In this document: piece by piece, positions 9,083 through 18,571 of the stretch
How positions within the stretch are numbered: position 1 is the stretch's first letter
Layout: every line of letters starts with the position of its first letter
Origin: Bradyrhizobium sp. SZCCT0153
GTDB lineage: Bacteria > Pseudomonadota > Alphaproteobacteria > Rhizobiales > Xanthobacteraceae
DNA: 64,000 nt
Reading direction: 5' to 3'
Assembly (NCBI RefSeq): GCF_018129995.1
Contig: NZ_JAFCKS010000001.1
Span: forward strand, 717,001-781,000
Position numbers and translations under genes: made by a program
The notes under the pieces: model-generated
Seen by the model: only the letters and a program-made list of their open reading frames with translations
What the model was told of the DNA's origin: nothing
Databases searched by the model: none

Positions 9083-11074
9083 ATGCGCTTCACGCCACAA
9101 TTCCTCGACGAGCTTCGCGCCCGGCTTTCGGTGTCCGAAGTCGTGGGCAAGCGCGTCAAGCTGAAAAAGGCGGGGCGGGAGTGGAAGGGGCTGTCGCCGT
9201 TCCAGCAGGAGAAGACGCCGTCCTTCTACGTCAACGACCAGAAGGGTTTTTACCACGACTTCTCCTCCGGCAAGCACGGCGACATCATCACCTTCGTGAT
9301 GGAAACCGACGGCTTGCCGTTTGCCGAAGCCGTCGAGCGGCTCGCCAGTCTGGCCGGCCTGCCGCTGCCGGCGGTGACGCCGGATGCGGCGCGGCACGAG
9401 CAGCGGCGCAAGTCTCTGCATGACGTCATGGATCTTGCCGCAAAATTCTTTGCGGAGACGCTGGCCTCGCGCCTCGGTGCCAAGGCACGCGGTTATCTCG
9501 CTGACCGTGCGATCTCGCCGGCGACGCAGTTGCAGTTTCGCCTCGGCTATGCCTCGCCCGACCGCTTCGCGCTCAAGGAGCATCTCGGCCAGCTCGGAAT
9601 CTCCGTCGACGACATGGTCGAGACCGGGCTGCTCGTCGCCGGCAACGACATCCCCGTGCCCTACGATCGCTTCCGCGACCGCGTGATGTTTCCGATCACG
9701 GACATGCGCGGCCGCGTCATCGCCTTCGGCGGGCGCGCGCTGGAGAAGGACGTTCCGGCCAAATATCTGAACTCGCCCGAGACGCCGCTCTTCCACAAGG
9801 GCGACAATCTCTACAATCACCAGACCGCGCGCAAAGCGACCCATGACGGCAGCGCGCTGATCGTGGTCGAGGGCTATGTCGACGTCATCGCCATGGTCAC
9901 CGCGGGTTTTGCCGGCAGCGTGGCGCCCCTCGGCACTGCGCTCACCGAAAACCAGCTCGCACTGCTCTGGAAGATGGCGGACGAGCCGATCCTCTGCTTT
10001 GACGGCGACCGCGCCGGTCAGAAGGCCGCGTATCGTGCGGCGGACCTTGCGCTGCCGTTCCTCAGCCCCGGCAAGAGCCTGCGCTTTGCGCTGCTGCCGG
10101 AAGGGCAGGACCCCGACGATCTCGTGCGCTCCGGCGGTCGCGGCGCGATGGAAGAGGTGATCGCGGCGGCGCGCCCGCTTGCCGACATGCTCTGGTCGCG
10201 CGAGCTGGAGGGCGGCAACTTCGCCACTCCCGAACGCCGCGCGGCGCTGGAGGCGCGCATCAAGGAGCTCGCGGGCGGCATCCGCGACGAGGTGGTGCGG
10301 CGCTATTATCGCCAGGATCTCGCCGAGCGGCTTCAGCGCACGTTCGCGCCGGAGAGCGGGCGCGGCGGCTTCGCCGGCCGTGGCAATTTCCGGCCCAATT
10401 CCGGGGGCCGTCCGTTCCAGCCCCGTGGCGGCGGACCAGCGAATCGATTCGGCGGCCGCGGCGCGCCGGGTCCGATCCAGATACCCGCCGGCCCCTACCA
10501 GGCGGCGAGCCCCCAGCTTGCCGCGAGCCCGATCATGCGCGGCCAGCGCAGTGCCATCTCGCGCCGGGAGGCCCTGATCCTGCAGTGCCTCATCAACCAC
10601 CCCTGGCTGCTGCACGATCACCTCGAGGAAGTCGCGGCCCTGGAGCTGGCCCATCCCGAGGCCCACAAGCTGCGGGCGGGCATCATCGCCGCCTTCGCCA
10701 ACGACCATCACCATTCGCCGGACCCCGGCGAACGCGCCGAGAAGATGCGCGGCGATCTCGACAAGGGCGGGTTTTCTCAGGTTCTTCAGAGGGTTGAGAA
10801 CGGTATCACGACCGCGGCGGTGTGGGGGGCCCGCGAGGGCGCGGCGCAGGACGACGTTCTCTCCACCTGGCACCAGCTGGTTGCCTTGCATCGGCAATAC
10901 CATTCACTACTTAGAGAGTTGAAGGACGCCGAGCTGGCCTTGGGGGAGGACCCCAGCGAGGCCAATTTGGCGTGGCTGCGCGACGTCAAGGCGCGGCTGG
11001 CCGAGGTCGACGGCACCGAAGCCCTGATCGAGGGTTTTGGCGAGCTATCGGGCCGGTTCCAGAAGAGCGTGTGA
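9083..11074 (+). CDS. dnaG: DNA primase DnaG, zinc ligands replaced
   Basis: A 663-residue primase that makes RNA primers at the replication fork. Residues 1-100 form the CHC2-type domain, but the usual four zinc ligands are absent: the site reads GLSPFQQEKTPSFYV...GFYHDFSSGKHGD, with Ser38, Gln41, Asp59 and Ser62 where C/H/C/C are expected. The catalytic TOPRIM core is intact (VVEGYVDVIAM; CFDGDRAGQKAAYRAA). Residues about 425-480 are a Gly/Arg/Phe/Pro-rich linker, followed by the C-terminal DnaB-binding helical domain. It directly precedes rpoD, the standard macromolecular-synthesis order. Confidence 0.95.
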   Translation: MRFTPQFLDELRARLSVSEVVGKRVKLKKAGREWKGLSPFQQEKTPSFYVNDQKGFYHDFSSGKHGDIITFVMETDGLPFAEAVERLASLAGLPLPAVTPDAARHEQRRKSLHDVMDLAAKFFAETLASRLGAKARGYLADRAISPATQLQFRLGYASPDRFALKEHLGQLGISVDDMVETGLLVAGNDIPVPYDRFRDRVMFPITDMRGRVIAFGGRALEKDVPAKYLNSPETPLFHKGDNLYNHQTARKATHDGSALIVVEGYVDVIAMVTAGFAGSVAPLGTALTENQLALLWKMADEPILCFDGDRAGQKAAYRAADLALPFLSPGKSLRFALLPEGQDPDDLVRSGGRGAMEEVIAAARPLADMLWSRELEGGNFATPERRAALEARIKELAGGIRDEVVRRYYRQDLAERLQRTFAPESGRGGFAGRGNFRPNSGGRPFQPRGGGPANRFGGRGAPGPIQIPAGPYQAASPQLAASPIMRGQRSAISRREALILQCLINHPWLLHDHLEEVAALELAHPEAHKLRAGIIAAFANDHHHSPDPGERAEKMRGDLDKGGFSQVLQRVENGITTAAVWGAREGAAQDDVLSTWHQLVALHRQYHSLLRELKDAELALGEDPSEANLAWLRDVKARLAEVDGTEALIEGFGELSGRFQKSV

Positions 11075-11447
11075 TGAAAGAATCATGCGGACGGCCGGGG
11101 CCGGAACCGCTAAAAGACTCGCCAAATCCAAGGTTTGGCGGCAAAAACAGGGTTAATCGAGGCTTAACGGTCTTGTAGCACTTTGGCCACCAGGCGGCCG
11201 CAGGCAGAACAGACGCGTCAGGAATGAATCCGCGCAATCGCTGTTGGCACTACACCTGCATCCGCTGCGACAAAGAGGCTGACGAAGCGTTAGGCAATTC
11301 CGGCGAGAGAAAGTTTGGGGGTGGCGAGAGATATGCGCGCCGCCCTTTCCGTGTCGAGAGCTGCCGAAGCGAGAGCGTCGGGCAACAGGTTCAAGTGAAT
11401 TCAGGCAGCGGCGAACGTCCTGCATGAAGCGCGTTTAGGAGCAATGG
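11075..11447. promoter_or_regulatory. dnaG-rpoD intergenic region
   Basis: About 370 bases with no supportable gene. It should hold rpoD promoters, including possible heat-shock ones, and there is an AT-richer patch near 11150-11180, but I cannot assign clear -35/-10 pairs. The rpoD ribosome site AGGAGC lies at 11437-11442. Confidence 0.4.
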
Positions 11448-13604
11448 ATGGCCACCAAGGCAAAGACGCTGCAGGCGAAGGACAAGGAAAAAGACGACAA
11501 GGCAGCGGACGCGCCGGAGAAGGACTCCCAGGACGCGCCCTCGCCCTTGCTCGACCTGTCCGACGCGGCAGTGAAGAAGATGATCAAGCAGGCCAAGAAG
11601 CGCGGCTTCGTGACCTTCGATCAGCTCAACGAAGTTTTGCCGTCCGACCAGACCTCCCCCGAGCAGATCGAGGACATCATGTCCATGCTCTCGGACATGG
11701 GCATCAACGTCACCGAAGCCGACGATAGCGAAGGCGAGGAGGACAAGGACGAGGGCGGCGAGGACGAGACCGACAACGAGCTCGTCGAGGTCACCCAGAA
11801 GGCCGTCACCGAGGTCAAGAAGAGCGAGCCGGGCGAGCGCACCGACGATCCCGTGCGGATGTATCTGCGCGAGATGGGCACCGTCGAGCTGCTGTCGCGC
11901 GAAGGCGAAATCGCGATCGCCAAGCGCATCGAGGCCGGCCGCGAGGCGATGATCGCAGGTCTGTGCGAAAGCCCGCTGACCTTCCAGGCCATCATCATCT
12001 GGCGTGACGAGCTCAACGAAGGCAAGATCTTCCTGCGCGACATCATCGATCTCGAAGCGACCTATGCCGGCCCCGACGCCAAGGCCGGCATGAACAATGC
12101 GATGATCGCCGGTCCCAACGGCGAGAACGGTGAAGCCCAGGCCGAAGGCGGACAGGCCGCTGCCACGGGTGCAGCGCCCGCGCATGTGGCGCCGCCCGCC
12201 GCGCCGCCGTCGCCGACCCCGTTCCGCGCCGCGCCCGCGCCCGGCAATGCCGGCGAAGCCGAGAAGGATCCTGCGGAGTCCGCCGCCGAAGCCGACATGG
12301 ACGAGGACGACGAGTTCGAGAACCAGATGTCGCTCGCGGCGATCGAGGCCGAGCTCAAGCCGAAGGTCGTAGAGATCTTCGACAAGATCGCCGACAGCTA
12401 CAAGAAGCTGCGCAAGCTGCAAGAGCAGGACATCCAGAACCAGCTCGAGAGCACCTCGCACGGGCCCTCGCTCTCGCCGCACCAGGAGCGCAAATACCGC
12501 AAGCTCAAGGACGAGATCATCGTCGAGGTGAAGTCGCTGCGCCTGAACCAGGCGCGTATCGACTCACTCGTCGAGCAGCTCTACGACATCAACAAGCGCC
12601 TCGTCTCGCATGAGGGCCGCCTGATGCGCCTGGCCGACAGCCACGGCGTCGCGCGCGAGGACTTCCTGCGCAACTACACCGGCTCGGAGCTCGATCCGCG
12701 CTGGCTCAACCGGGTCTCGAAGCTTTCGGCCAAGGGCTGGAAGAATTTCGTCCACCACGAGAAGGACCGGATCAAGGACCTCCGCCACGAGGTGCATCAG
12801 CTCGCTGCGCTGACCGGCCTCGAGATCATCGAGTTCCGCAAGATCGTGCACTCGGTGCAGAAGGGCGAGCGCGAAGCCCGTCAGGCCAAGAAGGAGATGG
12901 TGGAAGCCAACCTCCGTCTCGTGATCTCGATCGCCAAGAAATATACCAACCGCGGCCTGCAGTTCCTCGACCTGATCCAGGAAGGCAACATCGGCCTGAT
13001 GAAGGCGGTCGACAAGTTCGAGTACCGCCGCGGCTACAAGTTCTCAACCTACGCCACCTGGTGGATCCGGCAGGCGATCACCCGCTCGATCGCCGACCAG
13101 GCCCGCACCATCCGTATCCCCGTGCACATGATCGAGACGATCAACAAGATCGTGCGCACCTCGCGCCAGATGCTCAACGAGATCGGCCGTGAGCCGACCC
13201 CGGAAGAGCTCGCCGAGAAGCTCGGCATGCCGCTCGAGAAGGTCCGCAAGGTCCTCAAGATCGCCAAGGAGCCCTTGTCGCTCGAAACGCCCGTCGGTGA
13301 CGAAGAGGATTCACATCTCGGCGATTTCATCGAGGACAAGAACGCGATCCTGCCCATCGACGCCGCGATCCAGTCGAACCTGCGCGAGACCACCACGCGC
13401 GTGCTCGCCTCGCTCACCCCGCGCGAAGAGCGCGTGCTGCGCATGCGCTTCGGCATCGGCATGAACACCGACCACACGCTGGAGGAAGTCGGCCAGCAGT
13501 TCTCGGTGACGCGCGAGCGTATTCGTCAGATCGAAGCCAAGGCGCTGCGGAAGCTGAAGCATCCGTCGCGGTCGCGGAAGCTGCGGAGCTTCTTGGACAA
13601 TTAA
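11448..13604 (+). CDS. rpoD: RNA polymerase primary sigma factor RpoD (sigma-70)
   Basis: A 718-residue housekeeping sigma factor. Region 1.1 lies in residues about 35-90 ([23 protein letters not shown]), region 1.2 begins [22 protein letters not shown], then a long non-conserved insertion containing an Ala/Pro-rich stretch (about 225-270) and an acidic stretch. Regions 2-4 are complete: [58 protein letters not shown], and the -35-reading helix [20 protein letters not shown] at the C-terminus. The ATG at 11448 follows AGGAG; a strong terminator follows. Confidence 0.98.
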   Translation: MATKAKTLQAKDKEKDDKAADAPEKDSQDAPSPLLDLSDAAVKKMIKQAKKRGFVTFDQLNEVLPSDQTSPEQIEDIMSMLSDMGINVTEADDSEGEEDKDEGGEDETDNELVEVTQKAVTEVKKSEPGERTDDPVRMYLREMGTVELLSREGEIAIAKRIEAGREAMIAGLCESPLTFQAIIIWRDELNEGKIFLRDIIDLEATYAGPDAKAGMNNAMIAGPNGENGEAQAEGGQAAATGAAPAHVAPPAAPPSPTPFRAAPAPGNAGEAEKDPAESAAEADMDEDDEFENQMSLAAIEAELKPKVVEIFDKIADSYKKLRKLQEQDIQNQLESTSHGPSLSPHQERKYRKLKDEIIVEVKSLRLNQARIDSLVEQLYDINKRLVSHEGRLMRLADSHGVAREDFLRNYTGSELDPRWLNRVSKLSAKGWKNFVHHEKDRIKDLRHEVHQLAALTGLEIIEFRKIVHSVQKGEREARQAKKEMVEANLRLVISIAKKYTNRGLQFLDLIQEGNIGLMKAVDKFEYRRGYKFSTYATWWIRQAITRSIADQARTIRIPVHMIETINKIVRTSRQMLNEIGREPTPEELAEKLGMPLEKVRKVLKIAKEPLSLETPVGDEEDSHLGDFIEDKNAILPIDAAIQSNLRETTTRVLASLTPREERVLRMRFGIGMNTDHTLEEVGQQFSVTRERIRQIEAKALRKLKHPSRSRKLRSFLDN

Positions 13605-13611
13605 TTCGGAT

Positions 13612-13642
13612 CGTCATGCCCGGGCCTGACCCGGGCATCCAT
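13612..13642. repeat. REP-like palindrome downstream of rpoD
   Basis: The sequence CATGCCCGGGCCTGACC followed by CGGGCATCC forms a palindrome (ATGCCCGGG / CCCGGGCAT). Elements of this form recur between genes in Bradyrhizobium genomes; that it is dispersed is from general knowledge, since only one copy is in this window. Confidence 0.5.
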
Positions 13643-13650
13643 CCCAACGA

Positions 13651-13680
13651 AAACGGCGGGCCTGTGCCCGCCGTTTTTCT
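13651..13680 (+). terminator. Rho-independent terminator of rpoD
   Basis: Perfect 11-bp stem AAACGGCGGGC / GCCCGCCGTTT with loop CTGT, followed by a T-rich tail. It lies 46 bases after the rpoD stop codon. Confidence 0.85.
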
Positions 13681-13719
13681 TTGTGCTGTCGCTTCGCGTG
13701 TCTCGCCGGCGGGCGGAGC

Positions 13720-13956
13720 CTATTTCTTCTTCGCGCCGACCCGTTCGAGTTCCTTGATCTCCAGCGGCGGGCGGCCGGATTTTTCGGCGATCTCGCGGTC
13801 CTGCTCCATGATGAAACCGCGCGCGGGCTCGTCGCCGTCGAGGCCGCCTAGCAGCTCGGAAGGCACGCGCCGGTTCGAGCGTTGGGAGCCGTCTTCATAG
13901 AAGACGTTGAAAAAGGCGAATTCGCCCTTGGGATTGGTTCCGGGTTTTTTGGCCAT
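13720..13956 (-). CDS. Small conserved hypothetical protein
   Basis: A 78-residue basic protein, MAKKPGTNPKGEFAFFNVFYEDG..., ending VGAKKK. The RRVPSELLGGLDGDEPARGF and IMEQDREIAEKSGRPPLEIKEL segments have the look of a conserved small protein of Bradyrhizobiaceae. No domain recognised. It is convergent with rpoD across the rpoD terminator. Confidence 0.65.
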   Translation of the reverse strand: MAKKPGTNPKGEFAFFNVFYEDGSQRSNRRVPSELLGGLDGDEPARGFIMEQDREIAEKSGRPPLEIKELERVGAKKK

Positions 13957-14534
13957 GGCGGCTTTTCGTCGATCAGGGCGCCATAGTCAAATGGCTTTGC
14001 GCATTGTGGGCGCGGCGCGCCCGGCCGCGGCGGGATCGATCGACGATGTCGGCTTGCAAGATGGAAAGCGTCGTGCGCCACGTAGGTCCGGCGCGGCCCT
14101 TCCTCGAATAAACGGCGGGCCGCGAAAGCCCGCCGTTTATTTTGGTCTTCCAGCGTCGCCCGGGGCTGGCGGGGCGACAACCTAGAATAGAAGACTATAA
14201 CTCGAGCCATGCCGTGGCAAGATAAATGCGGAAGCGCTGATGTCGCAGCGAGCGCATCAGATATGCGCGATCGCGATATCCAGTTGCGATGCGGGCCGCG
14301 CATTTCAATTGGAAGGCCAAATCACTTGTTCATGTGTGCTGCTCTCGCAATGCAGCGACAGGTGCGCGCTTTGTCGAAAAGCGCATTTTCCTGCATGTCT
14401 TCCCGTCTGCGTGCACAGGTTGTGTTCCAATGCACGAGCGAGTTCCATGCGATGCGCAATTGCGCGTTGCAGATCGCGGCTTCCGCCTTCGCTCTCGGCG
14501 GAGAAGTCGCGCGCCTCGCAATGACAAGCAGGAG
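13957..14534. other. Intergenic region with an orphan hairpin
   Basis: About 580 bases without a convincing coding region; the short frames present have no ribosome sites or recognisable sequence. It contains the strong terminator-like hairpin listed separately. Confidence 0.4.
14107..14143 (+). terminator. Orphan terminator-like hairpin
   Basis: A perfect 14-bp stem AATAAACGGCGGGC / GCCCGCCGTTTATT with a 7-base loop (CGCGAAA), followed by TTTT-type bases. No plus-strand gene precedes it, so it either ends an unannotated transcript (possibly a small RNA started near 13,960-14,050) or serves another purpose. Its core ACGGCGGGC is the same as in the rpoD terminator. Confidence 0.55.
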
Positions 14535-15479
14535 CTATGGCGCCACCAGTTCCACCCGCCTGTTGAGCGCGCGGCCGGTGTCGGTCGCATTGGAGCCGAC
14601 CGGCGCCAGCAATCCGACACCGGCGGTGCGCAGCCTCGTCTGCGCGATGCGAAAGTTCTTCACCAGTTCGGCCGCGACCGCTTCGGCGCGGCGTTTCGAC
14701 AGGTCGAGATTGTATTCATAGGCGCCCTGGCTATCGGTGTGGCCGACGATGAAGACGTTGAGTTGCGGCTGGCCGATCAGGAGCTTTGCGATCTGCTCCA
14801 GCGTCGGGCGGCTCTCCGGCTTGAGCACGGCCTTGTCGGTGTCGAAATAGATGCCGTAGAGCGCGATGTGACCGGTCTCGCCAAGACCCTTGGCCATCGC
14901 GGGGGCATCGACCATCTTGTTGGCGATGGCGCCGAGCTCGGCGACGGTGACCTGCGCGGTGATATCCTGGTTGTTCTGACTGACGATGACGCTGGAATAG
15001 GTCTCGCGCCCGCCCTCGGTCTTGCGGCCGGCAAAATAGCGATAGTTGAAGCCGTCGACCCACATCTGCGGCACCGGCAGCGTGTCGATGCTTTCCGTGA
15101 ACGGAATGGCGCCGCAGGCATCGGTGTCGCACGCCAGCAACGTCTCGAAGCCGGCCTTCGCAAGCTGGGTCTCGAAATTGCGCGAAACCTCCAGGATCGA
15201 GGGGCCGGGATTGGTGCGATAGGCGATGCGGAAGACGCGGCCCTCGAGACGCCGCGCGTCGGTCGGCTGGCCGTCCTTGAAGGGCGCCGCCTGCATCCGT
15301 GCCGCGTCAAAATCCTTCATCACGTAGCCGGTGATGACGCTGCCGGCGAACCGGCCGATACCGGGATAGTCGCGGCTGCCTACGACATCGCGCGTCTGCG
15401 CGGAAGCTGTGATGACGGCGAGAAGGGAGAGCAGGGCGGCAAGGACGAGCGATCCGGGGCTGTTTCGCGGCGCGGGCAT
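14535..15479 (-). CDS. Secreted OmpA-family protein with DUF4892-like N-terminal region
   Basis: A 314-residue exported protein. The signal peptide is clear (hydrophobic SLVLAALLSLLAVITASAQ, cleavage after ASA). The middle region (residues 35-200, starting VVGSRDYPGIGRFAGS) resembles DUF4892. The C-terminal 110 residues are an OmpA-type peptidoglycan-binding domain: IYFDTDKAVLKPESRPTLEQ, NVFIVGHTDSQGAYEYNLDLS, RRAEAVAAEL, and NRRVELV. It probably tethers the outer membrane to the wall. ATG at 15479 chosen; an in-frame GTG lies 6 bases upstream. Confidence 0.88.
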   Translation of the reverse strand: MPAPRNSPGSLVLAALLSLLAVITASAQTRDVVGSRDYPGIGRFAGSVITGYVMKDFDAARMQAAPFKDGQPTDARRLEGRVFRIAYRTNPGPSILEVSRNFETQLAKAGFETLLACDTDACGAIPFTESIDTLPVPQMWVDGFNYRYFAGRKTEGGRETYSSVIVSQNNQDITAQVTVAELGAIANKMVDAPAMAKGLGETGHIALYGIYFDTDKAVLKPESRPTLEQIAKLLIGQPQLNVFIVGHTDSQGAYEYNLDLSKRRAEAVAAELVKNFRIAQTRLRTAGVGLLAPVGSNATDTGRALNRRVELVAP

Positions 15480-15595
15480 TGGCACTCTCTGTGGGTTGAG
15501 GAAACGGGGCGCAGACGTTAGTCGCCTGCACCACGCCGCCGGTTCTCACCGATGGCCCATTCCCTTGCCGATTGCCCGGAAAGCCGCGGCCGGTT

Positions 15596-16123
15596 TCAAG
15601 CCGCGGGTGCCATCCGGCTGCCTGGCTCGTGCGCCTGCGCCGCCTGCTGGCGTTCCATGATGGTCTGCCACAGCGTTGCGATGCTGGCCTGGGTCTGCGG
15701 TGCGATCAGGCAGTGGCCCTCATTGTCGAAGCCGCAAAACCGGGCCGACGGATCTTTCCGCACCTCGGTCAGCGCCTGGTTGATCATCTCCAGGCAGGTC
15801 ATGACCTGACTGACGTCCTGCAGGCGGGTGTGATGCAGGATGTCCATCAGGCGGAACGTCATCACCGCGGGCTGACCGATGCTGATGCCGGGACGGCCGA
15901 GCTCGAGCAGCACGTTCACGGCGGGAAGCATGCCGCGGATGTGCTCAAGCACGCCGGCGATGTCTTCCACGCGACAGGCGACGAGATGGGCGGCCTGCGG
16001 CGGCGCGGCCGCAGGCGTCCGCGGCGCAAGGCCGAGCGAGGCGATCACCTCCTGCTCGATCCATTGCCGCACCGGTGCGGGTGCGTTGCGAATCTGCTCG
16101 GCGTTCAAGGTAATTCCGGTCAT
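15596..16123 (-). CDS. Conserved hypothetical protein
   Basis: A 175-residue mainly helical protein (MTGITLNAEQIRNAPAPVRQWIEQEV...). The centre, VACRVEDIAGVLEHIRGMLPAVNVLLELGRPGI, and FCGFDNEGHCLIAPQTQ are distinctive but match no family I know. No signal peptide or membrane segment. It is a single gene between the OmpA-like gene and the divergent transglycosylase. Confidence 0.7.
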   Translation of the reverse strand: MTGITLNAEQIRNAPAPVRQWIEQEVIASLGLAPRTPAAAPPQAAHLVACRVEDIAGVLEHIRGMLPAVNVLLELGRPGISIGQPAVMTFRLMDILHHTRLQDVSQVMTCLEMINQALTEVRKDPSARFCGFDNEGHCLIAPQTQASIATLWQTIMERQQAAQAHEPGSRMAPAA

Positions 16124-16280
16124 CGGCTAGTCTCCTGGGCGGCTCTGCCGTCTTGCTCAATCTAGAAGGCAGGGCGTGAGACACGTTGATGCGGATCAAG
16201 CGTGCCGCTTTGACGGTCGCCGCTTTCCCGGGCATGATCGCGCGCGCTGCTTTGCACTAGGATTTGGGAGATCGCTCGAC

Positions 16281-17087
16281 ATGCTGAGATACGCTGCGGC
16301 CACCGCTTTCATCGTCTGTCTGGCCGGCGGATCGGCGCAGGCCGCGCGCTGCGGCGGCGACTTCAACAGCTTTGTCGCCAGCATGACCTCGGAAGCGCAG
16401 GCCGCCGGCGTCTCGGCGGGCGTGACCAGCGCGGCCTTCAGCGGCATCGCCCAGGACGGCGCGGTGCTCGCCTTCGACCGGCGCCAGCGCTACACCTTCA
16501 ACAAGAGCTTCGAGCAGTATGTCTCGACCCGCGTCGGTCCCGGCCGCATCAATGGCGGCCGAGCGCTGCTCCAGCGTCACGCAGCCTTGCTCTCGCGCAT
16601 CGAGCAGCAGTTCGGCGTGCCGCGCTATATCCTGGTCGCGATCTGGGGGCTGGAGAGCGATTTCGGCAAGGGCGACATCGGCAAGCTGCCGGTGATCCGC
16701 ACGCTGGCGACGCTGGCGCATGATTGCCGCCGCACCGAGCTGTTCCAGGGCGAACTGCTCGCAGCGCTCAAGATCGTGCAGCGCGGCGACCTTCCGCTGC
16801 GCGACCTGATCGGCGCCTATGCCGGCGAGATCGGCCAGACCCAGTTCCTGCCGTCGTCCTACATCAAATACGGCGTCGATTTCGACGGCGACGGCCACGT
16901 CGATCTCCGCCACAGCGTTCCCGACGTGCTCGCCTCGACCGCGAACCTGCTCCACACCAGCGGCTTCAAGATGGGCCAGCCCTATGGCGAAGGCACCGCC
17001 AATTTCGAGGCCATGCGCGAATGGAACAGGGCAGTGATCTACCGCAAGACCATCGGCTATTTTGCGGATCGGCTGGCAGGGCAGTGA
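16281..17087 (+). CDS. Lytic murein transglycosylase (MltB-like, SLT_2)
   Basis: A 268-residue exported enzyme with a signal peptide (residues 1-21, ...GGSAQA-A). It cleaves peptidoglycan glycan strands to 1,6-anhydro products. The MltB-type catalytic Glu is E125 in VAIWGLESDFGKG; other family landmarks are YTFNKSFEQYV, IGAYAGEIGQTQFLPSSYIKYGVDFDGDG and SVPDVLASTANLLH. It lacks the C-terminal peptidoglycan-binding domain of longer paralogues. ATG at 16281 is preceded by GGGAG at the right distance. Confidence 0.92.
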   Translation: MLRYAAATAFIVCLAGGSAQAARCGGDFNSFVASMTSEAQAAGVSAGVTSAAFSGIAQDGAVLAFDRRQRYTFNKSFEQYVSTRVGPGRINGGRALLQRHAALLSRIEQQFGVPRYILVAIWGLESDFGKGDIGKLPVIRTLATLAHDCRRTELFQGELLAALKIVQRGDLPLRDLIGAYAGEIGQTQFLPSSYIKYGVDFDGDGHVDLRHSVPDVLASTANLLHTSGFKMGQPYGEGTANFEAMREWNRAVIYRKTIGYFADRLAGQ

Positions 17088-17150
17088 GACCAGGCCGCTC
17101 GTCGCTGTGCTTCTCGCAATGGCGAGCAGAAACAGTGCCGCGTCACTGAG

Positions 17151-17999
17151 CTATTGCGCCGCCCCCTTCGTCATCTTCTCCAGCCGTCGCTGCAGCGGCG
17201 CCCAGTACGTTCCCGGACGGAAACGCTGCAGCAGGTCCATGAAGCGGGCGTCGTTGCCGATCAGGATGCGCGGCTCGTTTTTCTCGATGCCCTTGATGAT
17301 GCGTAGCGCGGCGTCCCTCGGCGTGGTCTTGGCCGCGTTCTCGAACCGCTCGATCGATTGCGCGCGGCGCGCATTGTCGGTGACGCCGACGCCGGTGCGC
17401 GAATTGCGGGCGATGGCGGTGGCGACGCCGCCGGGATGCACGACCGAGAGCTTTACGGAGCTTCCCGCCACCGCAAGCTCGTGCCGCACGCTCTCGGAAA
17501 AGCCGCGCACCGCGAATTTCGCCGCCGCATAGGCCGACTGGCCCGGCGGCGCGATGATGCCGAAGATCGAGGAGAGGTTGACGATGTGCGCCGCCTCCAT
17601 CGTCTTCAGATGCGGCAGGAAGGCGCGCGTGCCGTGCACCACGCCCCAGAAATTGATGTCGAACAGCCAGTCCATCTGCGCCTGGTCGATCTCCTCGAAC
17701 GAGCCCATCAGCGCCACGCCGGCATTGTTGACGACGATGCCGAGCGAGGGATGCGCCATCGTCGCCTCACGTGCGAACTCTGCGATGTCGCCGGGCTCGC
17801 CGACGTCGACGCGGTGCACGCTGAACTTGCGGGCCTTGTCCGGTCCCTGGCCGATCTCGGCGGCGAGCGTCTTCAGCCCGGCCTCGTCGCGGTCCGCAAG
17901 CGCGAGATCGCAGCCGCGTAGCGCAAGCTCGATCGCCAGCGCGCGGCCGATGCCGCTTGCGGCTCCGGTAATGGCGGCGGCGCCGCGAATCGCAGTCAT
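17151..17999 (-). CDS. SDR family NAD(P)-dependent oxidoreductase
   Basis: A 282-residue classical short-chain dehydrogenase. The dinucleotide-binding motif TGAASGIG is at 11-18, NNAG at 91-94, catalytic Ser near 143, and Tyr157-xxx-Lys161 (AYAAAKFAVRGFSESVRHEL). The long C-terminal part after VVHPGGVATAIARN ends in a basic extension. Substrate cannot be inferred; members of this type often act on lipids, steroids or retinol-like alcohols. Confidence 0.92.
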   Translation of the reverse strand: MTAIRGAAAITGAASGIGRALAIELALRGCDLALADRDEAGLKTLAAEIGQGPDKARKFSVHRVDVGEPGDIAEFAREATMAHPSLGIVVNNAGVALMGSFEEIDQAQMDWLFDINFWGVVHGTRAFLPHLKTMEAAHIVNLSSIFGIIAPPGQSAYAAAKFAVRGFSESVRHELAVAGSSVKLSVVHPGGVATAIARNSRTGVGVTDNARRAQSIERFENAAKTTPRDAALRIIKGIEKNEPRILIGNDARFMDLLQRFRPGTYWAPLQRRLEKMTKGAAQ

Positions 18000-18117
18000 G
18001 ATCTCCCCCCGTCAAGCCGTTCGCGTGGAACTATGATGTACATTTTTTCAAAATGGAACCGAACCGGAGGCGAATTGGCTCCTTAACTTACGCTACTCAA
18101 GCAGCATTGGAGCCGCC

Positions 18118-18492
18118 ATGGGCCAGGCAGAACCATTTCGTGCCACTGCGTTGATCGTTGAGGACGATGCCATGCAGCGGGAGATGCTTTGTCTTCTGCT
18201 GGAGGAGAGCGGCTACCTGGTCATCCAGTGCGAAAGTGCCGAGGCCGCCGAGCGCATCCTCGACAAGGACGCGGGCGCGCTCTGCCTGATGCTGACGGAC
18301 GTGCAGCTTGCAGGGCGCATGAACGGGGTCGAGCTCGCGCATGTCGCCAAGGACCGCAATCCCCGGCTCGACGTCGTCGTCACCTCGGGCCGCCCCTTGA
18401 TGCAGCCCTTGCCCGCCGGTGCGAAATTCTGGGCCAAGCCGTGGGCGCCGCTCGACGTGCTGCGCGAGGCCGAGATCGCGCAGCTGTCCTGA
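18118..18492 (+). CDS. Single-domain response regulator
   Basis: A 124-residue receiver domain with no output domain. Acidic pocket E15/D16/D17 (LIVEDDAM), phospho-acceptor D61 (LMLTDVQL), conserved Ser90 (VVVTSGRP) and Lys107 (FWAKPWAP). In alphaproteobacteria such stand-alone receivers are partners of hybrid or HWE kinases; no kinase lies beside it here. Confidence 0.92.
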   Translation: MGQAEPFRATALIVEDDAMQREMLCLLLEESGYLVIQCESAEAAERILDKDAGALCLMLTDVQLAGRMNGVELAHVAKDRNPRLDVVVTSGRPLMQPLPAGAKFWAKPWAPLDVLREAEIAQLS

Positions 18493-18571
18493 AGGCGAGC
18501 CTGCGGGGCCCCCTTCTTGCCGGTTCTCTTGCCGACTTTCTTGCCGGGAGGCGCAATGATAAGGTCCGCCG

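Noticed and set aside
9038..10903. 621-codon minus-strand frame
   Set aside because: Antisense to dnaG; high GC leaves antisense frames open. Sequence is of low complexity and matches nothing.
14289..15521. 410-codon plus-strand frame
   Set aside because: Antisense to the OmpA-type gene, which has a signal peptide and OmpA motifs.
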